This document shows, piece by piece, positions 16,241 through 23,725 of a stretch of 46,774 bases of DNA. The notes under the pieces are model-generated. The model had not been told where the DNA came from, did no database searches, and saw only the letters and a program-made list of their open reading frames with translations. A program made the translations under genes and the position numbers. How positions within the stretch are numbered: position 1 is the first letter of the stretch; every line of letters begins with the position of its first letter. The stretch spans positions 1-46,774 of the forward strand of contig ONEJ01000014.1 in assembly GCA_900316805.1 (NCBI GenBank), given 5' to 3'. Source of the stretch: an uncultured Lachnospiraceae bacterium (GTDB lineage: Bacteria > Bacillota > Clostridia > Lachnospirales > Lachnospiraceae).

Positions 16241-17458
16241 CTATACTTTAAATGACAACATTGCCGGAACCATAATAATCGCAATGACAATCCCCAGCAT
16301 CAGAAGCAGGGGCATCAGCATTTTGGTTCCTGCCTCCTCGCCCATCTTTTTGGCGAGAGCCTTTCTCTCCTCCAGAGCCTCGGAAGCCTCCTGGTCCAAA
16401 AGCTCACAAAGACCTCTGCTTCCCGTCTGAAGATTCTGTATCAGGATCCGCACAAGTCTCTGATAAGAACCAAGTCCTGTCCGTTCACCAAATTTCTCAT
16501 AGGCAGCGCGCTCACTTTCCCCGTCACAGATCTCATAATTCGTCGTTAACATTTCCTCGTAGACAGCCCTATAGTATAAGTGTTTTTTCTTCCGCTTATC
16601 AGCGTATTGCGTGGAAATTCGATTCCAGGACTGTTTTAATGACATACCGGAGCCCAGTAAAATCAGCAATTTGCTGACAACCTCCGAATAGTCCAGCTGC
16701 ATCTGCTCTTTTCTCTTTTTCTCCTCTGCCCGTTTTCTCTCCAGCATCACAAAGCGCAGCAGAATCAGCACAACGATCTCAAAAAAGAGCGTTTTTATGA
16801 CTGTATGCTCTTTTTTCTGCCGCCAGCGAAGCTGGATTCCATTGATGGATTGCGGAAGTACAAAGGATGCGGTTCCCCTTTTTTCCCCTTCCTCCGTCAA
16901 TGCCCTGGCAAGATCCTGTAGAAATTGTTCCCGCTCCGTAAGAACCGGAGGATATACCATAAATGTAAATAGGTACTCCTCCCGCGCCTCTCCACAGCGA
17001 AGTCTGGCACAAGCCTGCACCGCCACTCCACTCTCCGGAATTTCTTCAGTGGTCAGATTTCCATCCACGTCAACAACATCACCGGGATCAAAGGTCCACT
17101 CAGCCTTTACCAGCCCCTGCACATAGGTTTTCTCCCCGTGCACCGCCGTTGTCACATGCTCCGGCCCTTGTCCAGAATCATAAAAACTGTCATCAATCTC
17201 CTTTTTTGCCTGTTCCAAATATTCTTTTTCCTGCTCTCCTGTTATTCCCGAGGCCGGTACGATAACCTGATAGTCATAATCCTGCAACAAGTCCCCTGCA
17301 TCCAAAATCAGATCTACCGGCTGATCTTTTCCGCCCTCTTTATCCCGCTTCAGAATAGAATGCTCCTGTATGCTTCTTCCCGAATAATCTGTATAAGCTG
17401 CGAGTATCAGAAACAGAACACAAACGAGAGCCACCTCAAGCCAGTGTTTCCTCTCCAT
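16241..17458 (-). CDS. tadC: TadC-like inner membrane protein with large N-terminal extracytoplasmic domain
   Basis: 405 residues from the ATG at 17458 (AGGAGGG upstream). The C-terminal half (about 245-405) is a type II secretion F-type domain like TadC, with flanking membrane helices (LFFEIVVLILLRFVMLE; MLMPLLLMLGIVIAIIMVPAML). The N-terminal half is unusual: one membrane helix (WLEVALVCVLFLILAAY) and then about 190 residues that should lie outside the membrane. These contain segments such as YVQGLVKAEWTFDPGDVVDVD. Typical TadC proteins are about 300 residues and lack this. It follows tadB in the expected order. Confidence 0.85.
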   Translation of the reverse strand: MERKHWLEVALVCVLFLILAAYTDYSGRSIQEHSILKRDKEGGKDQPVDLILDAGDLLQDYDYQVIVPASGITGEQEKEYLEQAKKEIDDSFYDSGQGPEHVTTAVHGEKTYVQGLVKAEWTFDPGDVVDVDGNLTTEEIPESGVAVQACARLRCGEAREEYLFTFMVYPPVLTEREQFLQDLARALTEEGEKRGTASFVLPQSINGIQLRWRQKKEHTVIKTLFFEIVVLILLRFVMLERKRAEEKKRKEQMQLDYSEVVSKLLILLGSGMSLKQSWNRISTQYADKRKKKHLYYRAVYEEMLTTNYEICDGESERAAYEKFGERTGLGSYQRLVRILIQNLQTGSRGLCELLDQEASEALEERKALAKKMGEEAGTKMLMPLLLMLGIVIAIIMVPAMLSFKV

Positions 17459-17501
17459 TTTCACCCTCCTGCCAAAACATCCGCCATACAAAGCTTGCTT
17501 T

Positions 17502-18239
17502 CTAAACACGGATACAAAGAATCCGCTCTGCCAGCATCAGCGCTCCCCCATAACAAAGCAGGCATACACTCATAAAAAGAACACCAAGCACATTCCTATA
17601 AAGCACATCCAAAAAGCCTGCCGATGTCAGTTTCAAATAGGCAAGGATCAACAAGGGCATCACATTCATGACCTTCTGCTCCATTTTCCTGGAAGCCACA
17701 AGCACCTGTATTTCTCTCTCGGTCTCGTATCTGGCCCGCATATGCCCGGCCGTCGCCTCGATGATCGTAATAAAATTTCCTCCGCTTCGCTTCGCAAAGG
17801 AAAACACCTCTGCAAAGCTGGCAATGTCTGCATTACCGGACCGTTCCCCAAAATCCGAAAGCAGTTCCTCCAGCGGTGTATTATATCCTACCGAGTGGTT
17901 CATCCTCTCCAGCTCTCTGCCCAGCAGGGAATCCTTCCCATATAGCCGGTCAATTTCATACTGTGCTTCACGCCACGCGTTTTCCATGGAAAATCCCGCC
18001 AGGAGAGAAGCACTGACACTTCGAAGTACATCCAGAAACTCTCTGGCAAGCTCGTTTTGACGCACTTCTTCTGCCTTCTTTTTCTCCCTCCTCTTTATAA
18101 TAAGAAATAATAGCGGAACCAAAAGCAGCCCCAGCCAGCTTTCGTAAAACAAATATGCCAGAACACCCCCTAACAAAATCGACATTCCCAAACATTTCCA
18201 CAATTCTCTGGGGGGCAATCTGTATCTTCTATATTCCAT
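17502..18239 (-). CDS. tadB: TadB inner membrane platform protein
   Basis: 245-residue type II secretion F-domain protein. Two N-terminal membrane helices (about 14-40), a cytoplasmic helical bundle with EFLDVLRSVSASLLAGFSMENA (the usual TadB signature), then two C-terminal helices. TadB and TadC form the membrane platform on which CpaF acts during Flp pilus assembly. It is somewhat short because the N-terminal accessory region of larger TadB proteins is missing. It starts 21 bases after cpaF. Confidence 0.92.
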   Translation of the reverse strand: MEYRRYRLPPRELWKCLGMSILLGGVLAYLFYESWLGLLLVPLLFLIIKRREKKKAEEVRQNELAREFLDVLRSVSASLLAGFSMENAWREAQYEIDRLYGKDSLLGRELERMNHSVGYNTPLEELLSDFGERSGNADIASFAEVFSFAKRSGGNFITIIEATAGHMRARYETEREIQVLVASRKMEQKVMNVMPLLILAYLKLTSAGFLDVLYRNVLGVLFMSVCLLCYGGALMLAERILCIRV

Positions 18240-18260
18240 ACACCCTCTCCTGACAAATCT

Positions 18261-19472
18261 CTACCTCTGACTTTGCGGCAGCTCTATGCCTGCCATTTCC
18301 AGCTTTTTCCGATTCTTCAACACCCCCGTCTGAATAAGCTGCCAGCTTCCCTCTTCCCCCTGAAGCTGATATAGTGGGGAAAGAACAATTTCTCCATCTC
18401 TGATCCCGCATAGTTCTGTGATCTCTAACACTCTCCGGCTTCTGTCTGAGAGACGTCCCAGGTGTACGATCAGATCGATTCCGGAGGCGATCTGCTTTCG
18501 TATTGCCGCAAGAGGAAGCTCCATACCCATGAGTACCATCATCTCAAGCCTTGCAAGAATGTCCTTTGCGGAATTGCCATGGGCGGTGGTCAGCCCCCCG
18601 TCGTGTCCCGTATTAAGAGCCTGCAGCATATCAAAAGCCTCCGCTCCACGGCACTCTCCTATGATGATCCTGTCCGGTCTCATCCGAAGGGCCGTTTTGA
18701 TCAGATCCCGGATAGTCACCGGCAGGACTCCTTCCATATTGGCATTTCTTGTCTCCAGCCGCACAAGGTTGGATACCCCCTGTATCTGCAGTTCGGCAGA
18801 ATCTTCAATTGTAATCACTCTCTCATTCACAGGGATATACTGCGATAATGCATTGAGAAATGTTGTCTTTCCGGAGCTGGTACCGCCGGAGATCAGAATA
18901 CTGTAGCGCGCTCTCACCAGACACTCCAACAGCCGGACGGCTTCTTCATGAATGGCCTTTTTCTCCATCAGAGCGTTCATATCCAGCGGTTTCTCCGGGA
19001 ACTTACGTATCGTAATTGCGGACCCATCAATGGAAATCGGGGAAAGAACAATGTTTACACGGGAACCATCCTCCAGTCTGGTATCCACAATGGGATTCGA
19101 AAGATTGACCACGCGGTTATGCCTGCCGACAATCTGCTGGATCACGTCCTGCATCTTCTCCTCGCTGGCAAACCCCTGATCCCAGCGGAAAACCTCTCCC
19201 GCTTTCTCGTAAAAGATATGGGATGGTCCATTTACCATTACCTCCGACACCTGCGGATCGTCCAACAGCTCCTGTAATGCATCCAGCCTTCGCAGGGAAT
19301 TAAACACCCGCTTTTCCAATTGGAGTCTCTCATGAAGCGACAGGGAAATTTCCTTTGTCAGACGCCCCGTCTCCTCCCCGATCAGATTTCCAATCTCCTC
19401 ATCCGATAGGTCTCTTGACAGATCCATCCGTTCCAATACACATTGCCTGATACGGCTGACAAGTTCATCCAA
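18261..19472 (-). CDS. cpaF: CpaF/TadA secretion ATPase
   Basis: 403-residue hexameric ATPase that powers assembly of Flp pili. After an N-terminal helical domain, the nucleotide-binding core carries Walker A GGTSSGKTT (196-204), the Asp box ITIEDSAEL, Walker B RIIIGECRGAEAFDML and the His box GHDGGLTTAHGNSA. All catalytic residues are present. Length and motifs match CpaF. The ATG overlaps the end of the CpaE/TadZ-like gene by 8 bases, so the two products are made in step. Confidence 0.96.
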   Translation of the reverse strand: MDELVSRIRQCVLERMDLSRDLSDEEIGNLIGEETGRLTKEISLSLHERLQLEKRVFNSLRRLDALQELLDDPQVSEVMVNGPSHIFYEKAGEVFRWDQGFASEEKMQDVIQQIVGRHNRVVNLSNPIVDTRLEDGSRVNIVLSPISIDGSAITIRKFPEKPLDMNALMEKKAIHEEAVRLLECLVRARYSILISGGTSSGKTTFLNALSQYIPVNERVITIEDSAELQIQGVSNLVRLETRNANMEGVLPVTIRDLIKTALRMRPDRIIIGECRGAEAFDMLQALNTGHDGGLTTAHGNSAKDILARLEMMVLMGMELPLAAIRKQIASGIDLIVHLGRLSDRSRRVLEITELCGIRDGEIVLSPLYQLQGEEGSWQLIQTGVLKNRKKLEMAGIELPQSQR

Positions 19473-20478
19473 CAGATACCACCCCCGGCATCATCCTCCG
19501 GATACTGTCTCCAAAGTCATTCCACTTCCATTGTTCCACCAGGCGTTCGCAGGATATGACCGGCGATGCTGCAATGGGAATCTCGATTTCCCTGACCTTT
19601 TCCTCCCATTCCTCTTCATGCTTTTTCATTTCCTCCATAAATTCCTTCTCCCGCCACTGTCCCAGACCTCCCCGGCTTTTCATCAGATAGATACTCCGAC
19701 AGCCGGACAGCAGTTCAAAAAACCCTACAAACCGAGATCCCAGGTTCAAAACCAGCGTACTGTAATTCTGCTCCTGAGCCAGTAGCTGAAGCAGCTTCTG
19801 ATAAGTCGAGCTGTTGGCCTCGCACAGACATTCCGAATTATGTGCCGGATAAACCACATCCGCACGGTCCAGATGCCCGATGCAGGAGACGATCCGGCTC
19901 TTGGAATAAGTTCCGCTTTCCGCCATCACCAAAAGCTCCTCCAGCCCTGCATTACTGTCGCACTCTACCAACTGGGACAACCCGCTGTTTTCCTGCATAT
20001 CCACCAGAAGCACCCGCTCCTTTTCGCTGAGAATAGAGGACAGTGTCACGGCAAAAGGCAGCTGATATTCATTTTCCGACAGGGAATACACGGCTATCAC
20101 CTGGTATTTTCCCTGGACACTGCCATTCTGACAGACATTTTTGATTTCCTCCCCAATCTGTTTTAGGATCTCGTCAACAATTTTGTTTACCTCCTGATAC
20201 TTATCCACAAAATACACCCCTTCCTCCTGACGGGACTTCACATCTTCCTCCTTGTCGTAAAGGTATATAACCGGCGTTCCCCTGGCCTGATCTTCAATCT
20301 CTCCCTCGTAATCCGAAAGAAGAATCACATCAAAATCTGCCACATCCGGCCATAGACTCTCTGTCTCTGTGTAAATGTGAAGCTCCAATTGCTCTCTGTA
20401 ATGATTCATCAGACACCCGGTAAACCGGTCCCCATATTCCCGGTCTCCCAAACAGAGTCCAATCCGAACTCTCTTCAT
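19465..20478 (-). CDS. CpaE/TadZ-like localisation protein without Walker A lysine
   Basis: 337 residues. Residues 1-115 resemble an atypical receiver domain (RIGLCLGDREYGDR...FDVILLSDYEGE), as in TadZ. Residues about 125-300 have the fold pattern of a MinD/ParA-type ATPase (YQVIAVYSLSENEYQLPFAVTLSSIL then RVLLVDMQENSGLSQL). However, the normal KGGVGKT loop is replaced by YSLSENEYQLP, with no P-loop lysine or Gly pattern. It is therefore probably a pseudo-ATPase that marks the pole or site of pilus assembly. It lies between the prepilin peptidase and cpaF, the expected TadZ place. Confidence 0.82.
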   Translation of the reverse strand: MKRVRIGLCLGDREYGDRFTGCLMNHYREQLELHIYTETESLWPDVADFDVILLSDYEGEIEDQARGTPVIYLYDKEEDVKSRQEEGVYFVDKYQEVNKIVDEILKQIGEEIKNVCQNGSVQGKYQVIAVYSLSENEYQLPFAVTLSSILSEKERVLLVDMQENSGLSQLVECDSNAGLEELLVMAESGTYSKSRIVSCIGHLDRADVVYPAHNSECLCEANSSTYQKLLQLLAQEQNYSTLVLNLGSRFVGFFELLSGCRSIYLMKSRGGLGQWREKEFMEEMKKHEEEWEEKVREIEIPIAASPVISCERLVEQWKWNDFGDSIRRMMPGVVSVG

Positions 20479-20500
20479 TGTACCTCCCTTCTGTCAGTAC

Positions 20501-21028
20501 TCACTGTATGAAGCCCTGTATTCCTGCCAGCACATACCCCAGAAATATCGCCAGGGAAAAGTGCATCAGGTTGCGCTTTTCAGCCATGGTGTCCCGATAG
20601 GATACCACGTTCCCCTTGAGAGCCTCCCGCAGAAACAACTGTCCCTTAAGCAGGCTGAACTTCAGATTGCGGTTCCACAACATTTTTATTAACGCAATCA
20701 CCCCACCTGCAAAAAAAGCAGCCAGCATACAGTGTGTCAACATTGTAAAGTTTGTAAATCCACCTATTACGGAAAATAGTTTGATATCTCCGGCGCCCAA
20801 CACGCCTAAAAGATATAACAGATATAACACGACAACCGGAAAAGATATATTCAAAAGAATATAAGGAATTCGCGACACTCCACCCAGGATTATACCGAAT
20901 GTCAGCGATAAAATAAGTCCCACGAGAATCAGCCGGTTACTGATCTTCGTGTACATAAAATCCTGTACTACGGCCACAACAAGTATTGTGTACAGGACCA
21001 CTTCCGATGCGTACTGCATCGCACTCAA
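20501..21028 (-). CDS. Prepilin peptidase CpaA/TadV, first gene of Tad operon
   Basis: 175-residue A24 prepilin peptidase with about six membrane helices. The catalytic Asp residues are D23 in QDFMYTKISN and D91 in the GAGD motif. The start chosen is a TTG at 21028, 6 bases after GAGGTG; an ATG at 21034 touches that ribosome site and is unlikely. A longer open frame reaches 21121 but runs across the promoter at 21057-21085, so it cannot be the start. It processes the Flp pilin and pseudopilins of this operon. Confidence 0.88.
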   Translation of the reverse strand: MSAMQYASEVVLYTILVVAVVQDFMYTKISNRLILVGLILSLTFGIILGGVSRIPYILLNISFPVVVLYLLYLLGVLGAGDIKLFSVIGGFTNFTMLTHCMLAAFFAGGVIALIKMLWNRNLKFSLLKGQLFLREALKGNVVSYRDTMAEKRNLMHFSLAIFLGYVLAGIQGFIQ

Positions 21029-21056
21029 TTGCATCACCTCTTTTGTTGTAAATCGA

Positions 21057-21085
21057 ATTTTAGCATCGCAATTTTTATTTGTCAA
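21057..21085 (-). promoter_or_regulatory. Sigma-A promoter of the Tad operon
   Basis: Read on the minus strand: TTGACA (21085-21080), a 17-base spacer, TAAAAT (21062-21057). It lies about 30 bases before the first start codon. No second promoter or terminator was found within the operon down to 11765, so about 9.3 kb may be one transcript. Confidence 0.82.
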
Positions 21086-21167
21086 GAAATTTTTTTCCAA
21101 AATTTTGTATAAGTTTTCCATTTCTGCTTATACTTGTAAAAAGACGAAACAGAAAGCAGGTGATTTC

Positions 21168-21401
21168 TTGAAGTTTTTTAAGACAAGTTCCTCCTCTCCC
21201 GATGGCTATAAAATGCTGATTGATGATCTGCATCAGACGACTGCGGAGCTCAACTGCGCATACCAGAATCTGGAAAATGTCGTTGAACCGGACCTGATCG
21301 ACTACTATATCTACCAGGCCAAGGCGGTTCAGATGCGCTACAAATTTCTACTGGGCTGTGTAAAAAAATTAGAGGGTTCCTACACGAAGAACCCTCTCTG
21401 A
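21168..21401 (+). CDS. DUF2508-family (YaaL-like) small protein
   Basis: 77 residues from a TTG at 21168 with GCAGGTG 7 bases upstream; the frame is open further upstream, but no ATG or ribosome site fits. The segment ENVVEPDLIDYYIYQAKAVQ followed by RYKFLL matches the DUF2508/YaaL pattern (helical hairpin, no enzyme motif, unknown function, often linked to sporulation genes such as bofA). Its promoter may be TTGTAT/TATACT just upstream, which is weak. The last 30 bases also encode the terminator hairpin of the convergent fliS gene, and the two coding ends overlap by 22 bases. Confidence 0.75.
   Translation: MKFFKTSSSSPDGYKMLIDDLHQTTAELNCAYQNLENVVEPDLIDYYIYQAKAVQMRYKFLLGCVKKLEGSYTKNPL
21361..21397 (-). 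terminator. Terminator of fliS lying inside two coding ends
   Basis: AGAGGGTTC (21371-21379) pairs with GAACCCTCT (21389-21397) around a 9-base loop that contains the fliS stop codon. On the minus strand the hairpin is followed by AATTTTTTTA (21370-21361), a strong terminator. The same bases encode the C-terminus of the DUF2508 protein on the plus strand. Confidence 0.8.
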
Positions 21402-21856
21402 GCATCTTGATCCATATAGCTTTCCGTCAGCTGCCCGCGCCCATAGGTCATGCCGGCGTACACCTGCTGGGCATTTCCCATCACCGGTTCACTGGTGTCC
21501 CGGCTGGCCGCTTGAACAAAGGCATCATACAGACGCCTTAGTATTTTTTCGGCCTCCAGCAGCCCCTCTGGGCTGTTTTGATACATGGAACGGGCAAGCT
21601 CCCGCTTGCAAAATGTATACAGTGCATAGAGCCGATTGGACAGCTCATAGGAGAAATCCAGGCTTCCGATCAGCTCGTCCAGCACTCCCTGCACCTTCCT
21701 TAACGACTCCTTCATCTTCCCACGGTCTTTGTCTGCAAAGGCTTCCTTTGCATCCTGCGCGTAGGTAAACAGGATTTCGTATATGATCACGATCATCCCC
21801 CCTGAATTACACTGGGAAAGTCGTCTTGTAAAATCCTGTTTTAATTTATCATCCAT
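21380..21856 (-). CDS. fliS: Flagellar export chaperone FliS
   Basis: 158 residues from the ATG at 21856, with GGAGGG upstream. It is an all-helical FliS-type protein: an N-terminal segment with FTRRLSQCNSGGMIVIIYEILF, then three amphipathic helices. FliS binds the C-terminal D0 helix of flagellin in the cytoplasm and prevents premature polymerisation. It lies 24 bases behind the flagellin gene, the usual partner, and is co-transcribed from the sigma-28 promoter. It is slightly longer than the typical 120-135 residues because of its C-terminal tail. Confidence 0.88.
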   Translation of the reverse strand: MDDKLKQDFTRRLSQCNSGGMIVIIYEILFTYAQDAKEAFADKDRGKMKESLRKVQGVLDELIGSLDFSYELSNRLYALYTFCKRELARSMYQNSPEGLLEAEKILRRLYDAFVQAASRDTSEPVMGNAQQVYAGMTYGRGQLTESYMDQDAQRGFFV

Positions 21857-21880
21857 CCAGAAACCCTCCGTTTCCAACAC

Positions 21881-23272
21881 CTACTGTAAAAGAGACAGTA
21901 CCTGCTGCGGCAGATCATTGGCCTGAGACAGGACAGATATAGACGCCTGCTCCAGAATATTCTGCTGCGTGTACTCGGTCATTTCTTCTGCCATATCCGT
22001 ATCCAGAATATTTGAATACGCCGATGTCATATCCTCCTGTGTTTCGGAAAGACTGTTTGTGGCATATTCCAGACGATTGGTAAATGCTCCGATTCCGGAA
22101 CGGATGGAGTTCAGTCTTGCGATGGCATCGTCCAAGGTCTCCATTGCCTTTTCCGGTCCGCCGCTTTTCGTCACATCCACAGTGTCCAGATAAAGGCTCT
22201 TTGAGGACACCTCCGGAATCCGCACATCCATATCCTCATACTGGTTGGCCCCAATCTGAATGGACATTGGCCCGATATCTGTCACTTGAATCTTTACTTC
22301 CTGCCGGATCTGCTCCTTCAGGAGAAAATCCATGGAAAAACCGCCCTTATCGGTAATTTTCACGCGGTTGCCCTTGGTGGAAACCGTCGCCGTCTCAGAA
22401 AATCCCTCCTCCGTCTGCAGCTGAATCTGTGCATCTTTTCCCTTTTTGTTCAGGGTATAGGTGGAATCATCTTCCGTATAAACCGCATCCGGATCCCCCG
22501 AAAGGCCAATATCCTCTGCCAGTGCTTTTCCAATCTCCAGACTCATCATGGCGTCTGTGCCATACTCCTCCGTGGTCAGACGGTATCCACCTGTCGCCAG
22601 TCTCTCCGCATTACATCCTCCCTGCTCTGCCGCGGTCCGGAGTGCTCCAAAGAAGTCCTCCTCGCTCATGCCGGTCTGATAACTCATAGTCACTCCATTA
22701 ATGGAGATGTTGCCCTCCACAGTCCCCGTGGGTCTGTTAAATGTATATTCCGCCTGCTCCGCCGGCAGGGTAACATCCAGCTTATACTGTCCCGGAATCA
22801 CGGTATCCGATACCTGCATCCGTTCCGTCTGGGTAGAATAAACCCGCACATCGGAAGAACCGTCCAGAAGTGTTTTGGTATTATACTCGGTATCCTGGGA
22901 GATACGGTCTACCTCCTCCGTCAGCTTGTCAATTTCCTCCTGCACACTTTTGCGGTCATCGTAGCTGTTGGTTCCGTTGGCCGCCTGAACGCTGAGTTCC
23001 CGGATTCTCTGCAAAATGCTGCTGACCTCATTTAATGCCCCGTCCGCAGTCCTCAGCACGGCGTCCCCGTCCGTGGCATTGGATTTTGCCTGATCAAGGC
23101 CATCGATCTGTGCCTTCATTTTCTTGGAAATGGCAAGGCCTGCCGGATTATCACCGGCTTTATTGATCTTCAATCCGCTAGACAAACGCTCCATGGAGCT
23201 GGTAAGTCTGTTTTCCGTGCGAAGCAGATGTTTATTTGTCATTACGGCTGACATATTACGATTTATTTTCAT
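21881..23272 (-). CDS. Flagellin
   Basis: 463-residue flagellin. The conserved N-terminal D0/D1 region has RLSSGLKINKAGDNPAGLAI and LQRIRELSVQAANGT. A variable domain fills about 150-380. The C-terminal D1/D0 region (about 380-463) ends in LEQASISVLSQANDLPQQVL, the normal assembly end. The product is exported by the flagellar type III system and polymerises as filament. Small differences from classical Hag (AVMTNKHLLRTENRLTSSM at the start) are within the range of lachnospiral flagellins. A near-consensus sigma-28 promoter lies at 23343-23369. fliS follows. No other structural flagellar genes are beside it. Confidence 0.95.
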   Translation of the reverse strand: MKINRNMSAVMTNKHLLRTENRLTSSMERLSSGLKINKAGDNPAGLAISKKMKAQIDGLDQAKSNATDGDAVLRTADGALNEVSSILQRIRELSVQAANGTNSYDDRKSVQEEIDKLTEEVDRISQDTEYNTKTLLDGSSDVRVYSTQTERMQVSDTVIPGQYKLDVTLPAEQAEYTFNRPTGTVEGNISINGVTMSYQTGMSEEDFFGALRTAAEQGGCNAERLATGGYRLTTEEYGTDAMMSLEIGKALAEDIGLSGDPDAVYTEDDSTYTLNKKGKDAQIQLQTEEGFSETATVSTKGNRVKITDKGGFSMDFLLKEQIRQEVKIQVTDIGPMSIQIGANQYEDMDVRIPEVSSKSLYLDTVDVTKSGGPEKAMETLDDAIARLNSIRSGIGAFTNRLEYATNSLSETQEDMTSAYSNILDTDMAEEMTEYTQQNILEQASISVLSQANDLPQQVLSLLQ

Positions 23273-23342
23273 ACTTTTCCTTCCGATCCCTTCAGCATCC
23301 GTGCCGTGGATTTGACTCTCCCTGTCATTTCATCTGCTTATT

Positions 23343-23369
23343 ATATCGTCACATCCACAAAAAATTTTA
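23343..23369 (-). promoter_or_regulatory. Sigma-28 (SigD/FliA) promoter of flagellin-fliS
   Basis: Read on the minus strand: TAAA (23369-23366), a 15-base spacer, GACGATAT (23350-23343). The known consensus is TAAA-N15-GCCGATAT, so 11 of 12 positions match. It gives a leader of about 65 bases. This places flagellin in the late class of motility genes. Confidence 0.85.
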
Positions 23370-23388
23370 ACCGGATTACAAGTATAAT

Positions 23389-23417
23389 TTGCAATTACAG
23401 GGAAATCGTATTATAAT
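23389..23417 (+). promoter_or_regulatory. Sigma-A promoter of the DUF1858 gene
   Basis: TTGCAA (23389-23394), a 17-base spacer, TATAAT (23412-23417), about 40 bases before the ATG at 23458. It is divergent from the flagellin promoter 20 bases away. Confidence 0.7.
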
Positions 23418-23457
23418 AGCAACGTTAAGATATCAAATGCAAAGGAGGATGCATCCA

Positions 23458-23670
23458 ATGGCTAAAGTAACCAAGGATACCATGATCGGAGAGCTTCTTC
23501 AGATCGATGAAAATATTGCACCTATGCTTTTAGGAATCGGCATGCACTGCCTCGGTTGCCCGTCTTCCCAGATGGAGACCATCGCAGAGGCTGCCATGGT
23601 TCACGGAATCGAACCCGATGACCTGGTTGATGATATCAATAATTTCTTAGAGCACGATGCAAACGCATAA
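23458..23670 (+). CDS. DUF1858-domain small redox/metal protein
   Basis: 70 residues from the ATG at 23458 with AAAGGAGG upstream; a longer upstream open frame overlaps the promoter. It is the stand-alone DUF1858 type: KVTKDTMIGELLQID start, then GIGMHCLGCPSSQMETIAEAA, in which a Cys-x-x-Cys turn caps a helix, then an acidic C-terminus. The domain is often fused to hybrid-cluster or redox proteins, and the Cys pair suggests metal or cluster binding. Function is not established. It is monocistronic, with a shared terminator at its end. Confidence 0.88.
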   Translation: MAKVTKDTMIGELLQIDENIAPMLLGIGMHCLGCPSSQMETIAEAAMVHGIEPDDLVDDINNFLEHDANA

Positions 23671-23679
23671 CATTGCACA

Positions 23680-23710
23680 AAAGGCTGCGGATTATCTCCG
23701 CAGCCTTTTT
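23680..23710. terminator. Bidirectional terminator, DUF1858 gene and mecA
   Basis: AAAGGCTGCGG (23680-23690) pairs with CCGCAGCCTTT (23698-23708) around a 7-base loop, with Ts on one side and As on the other. It serves both convergent genes. Confidence 0.85.
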
Positions 23711-23725
23711 CTGTCATGATTCTGT

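Noticed and set aside
21029-21121. N-terminal extension of the prepilin peptidase to 21121
   Set aside because: The consensus promoter TTGACA-N17-TAAAAT lies inside it, and the residues do not resemble a CpaA start.
20949-21167. N-terminal extension of the DUF2508 ORF on the plus strand
   Set aside because: It runs antisense through the Tad promoter and the first prepilin peptidase codons and has no ribosome site; the TTG at 21168 with GCAGGTG fits the family length.
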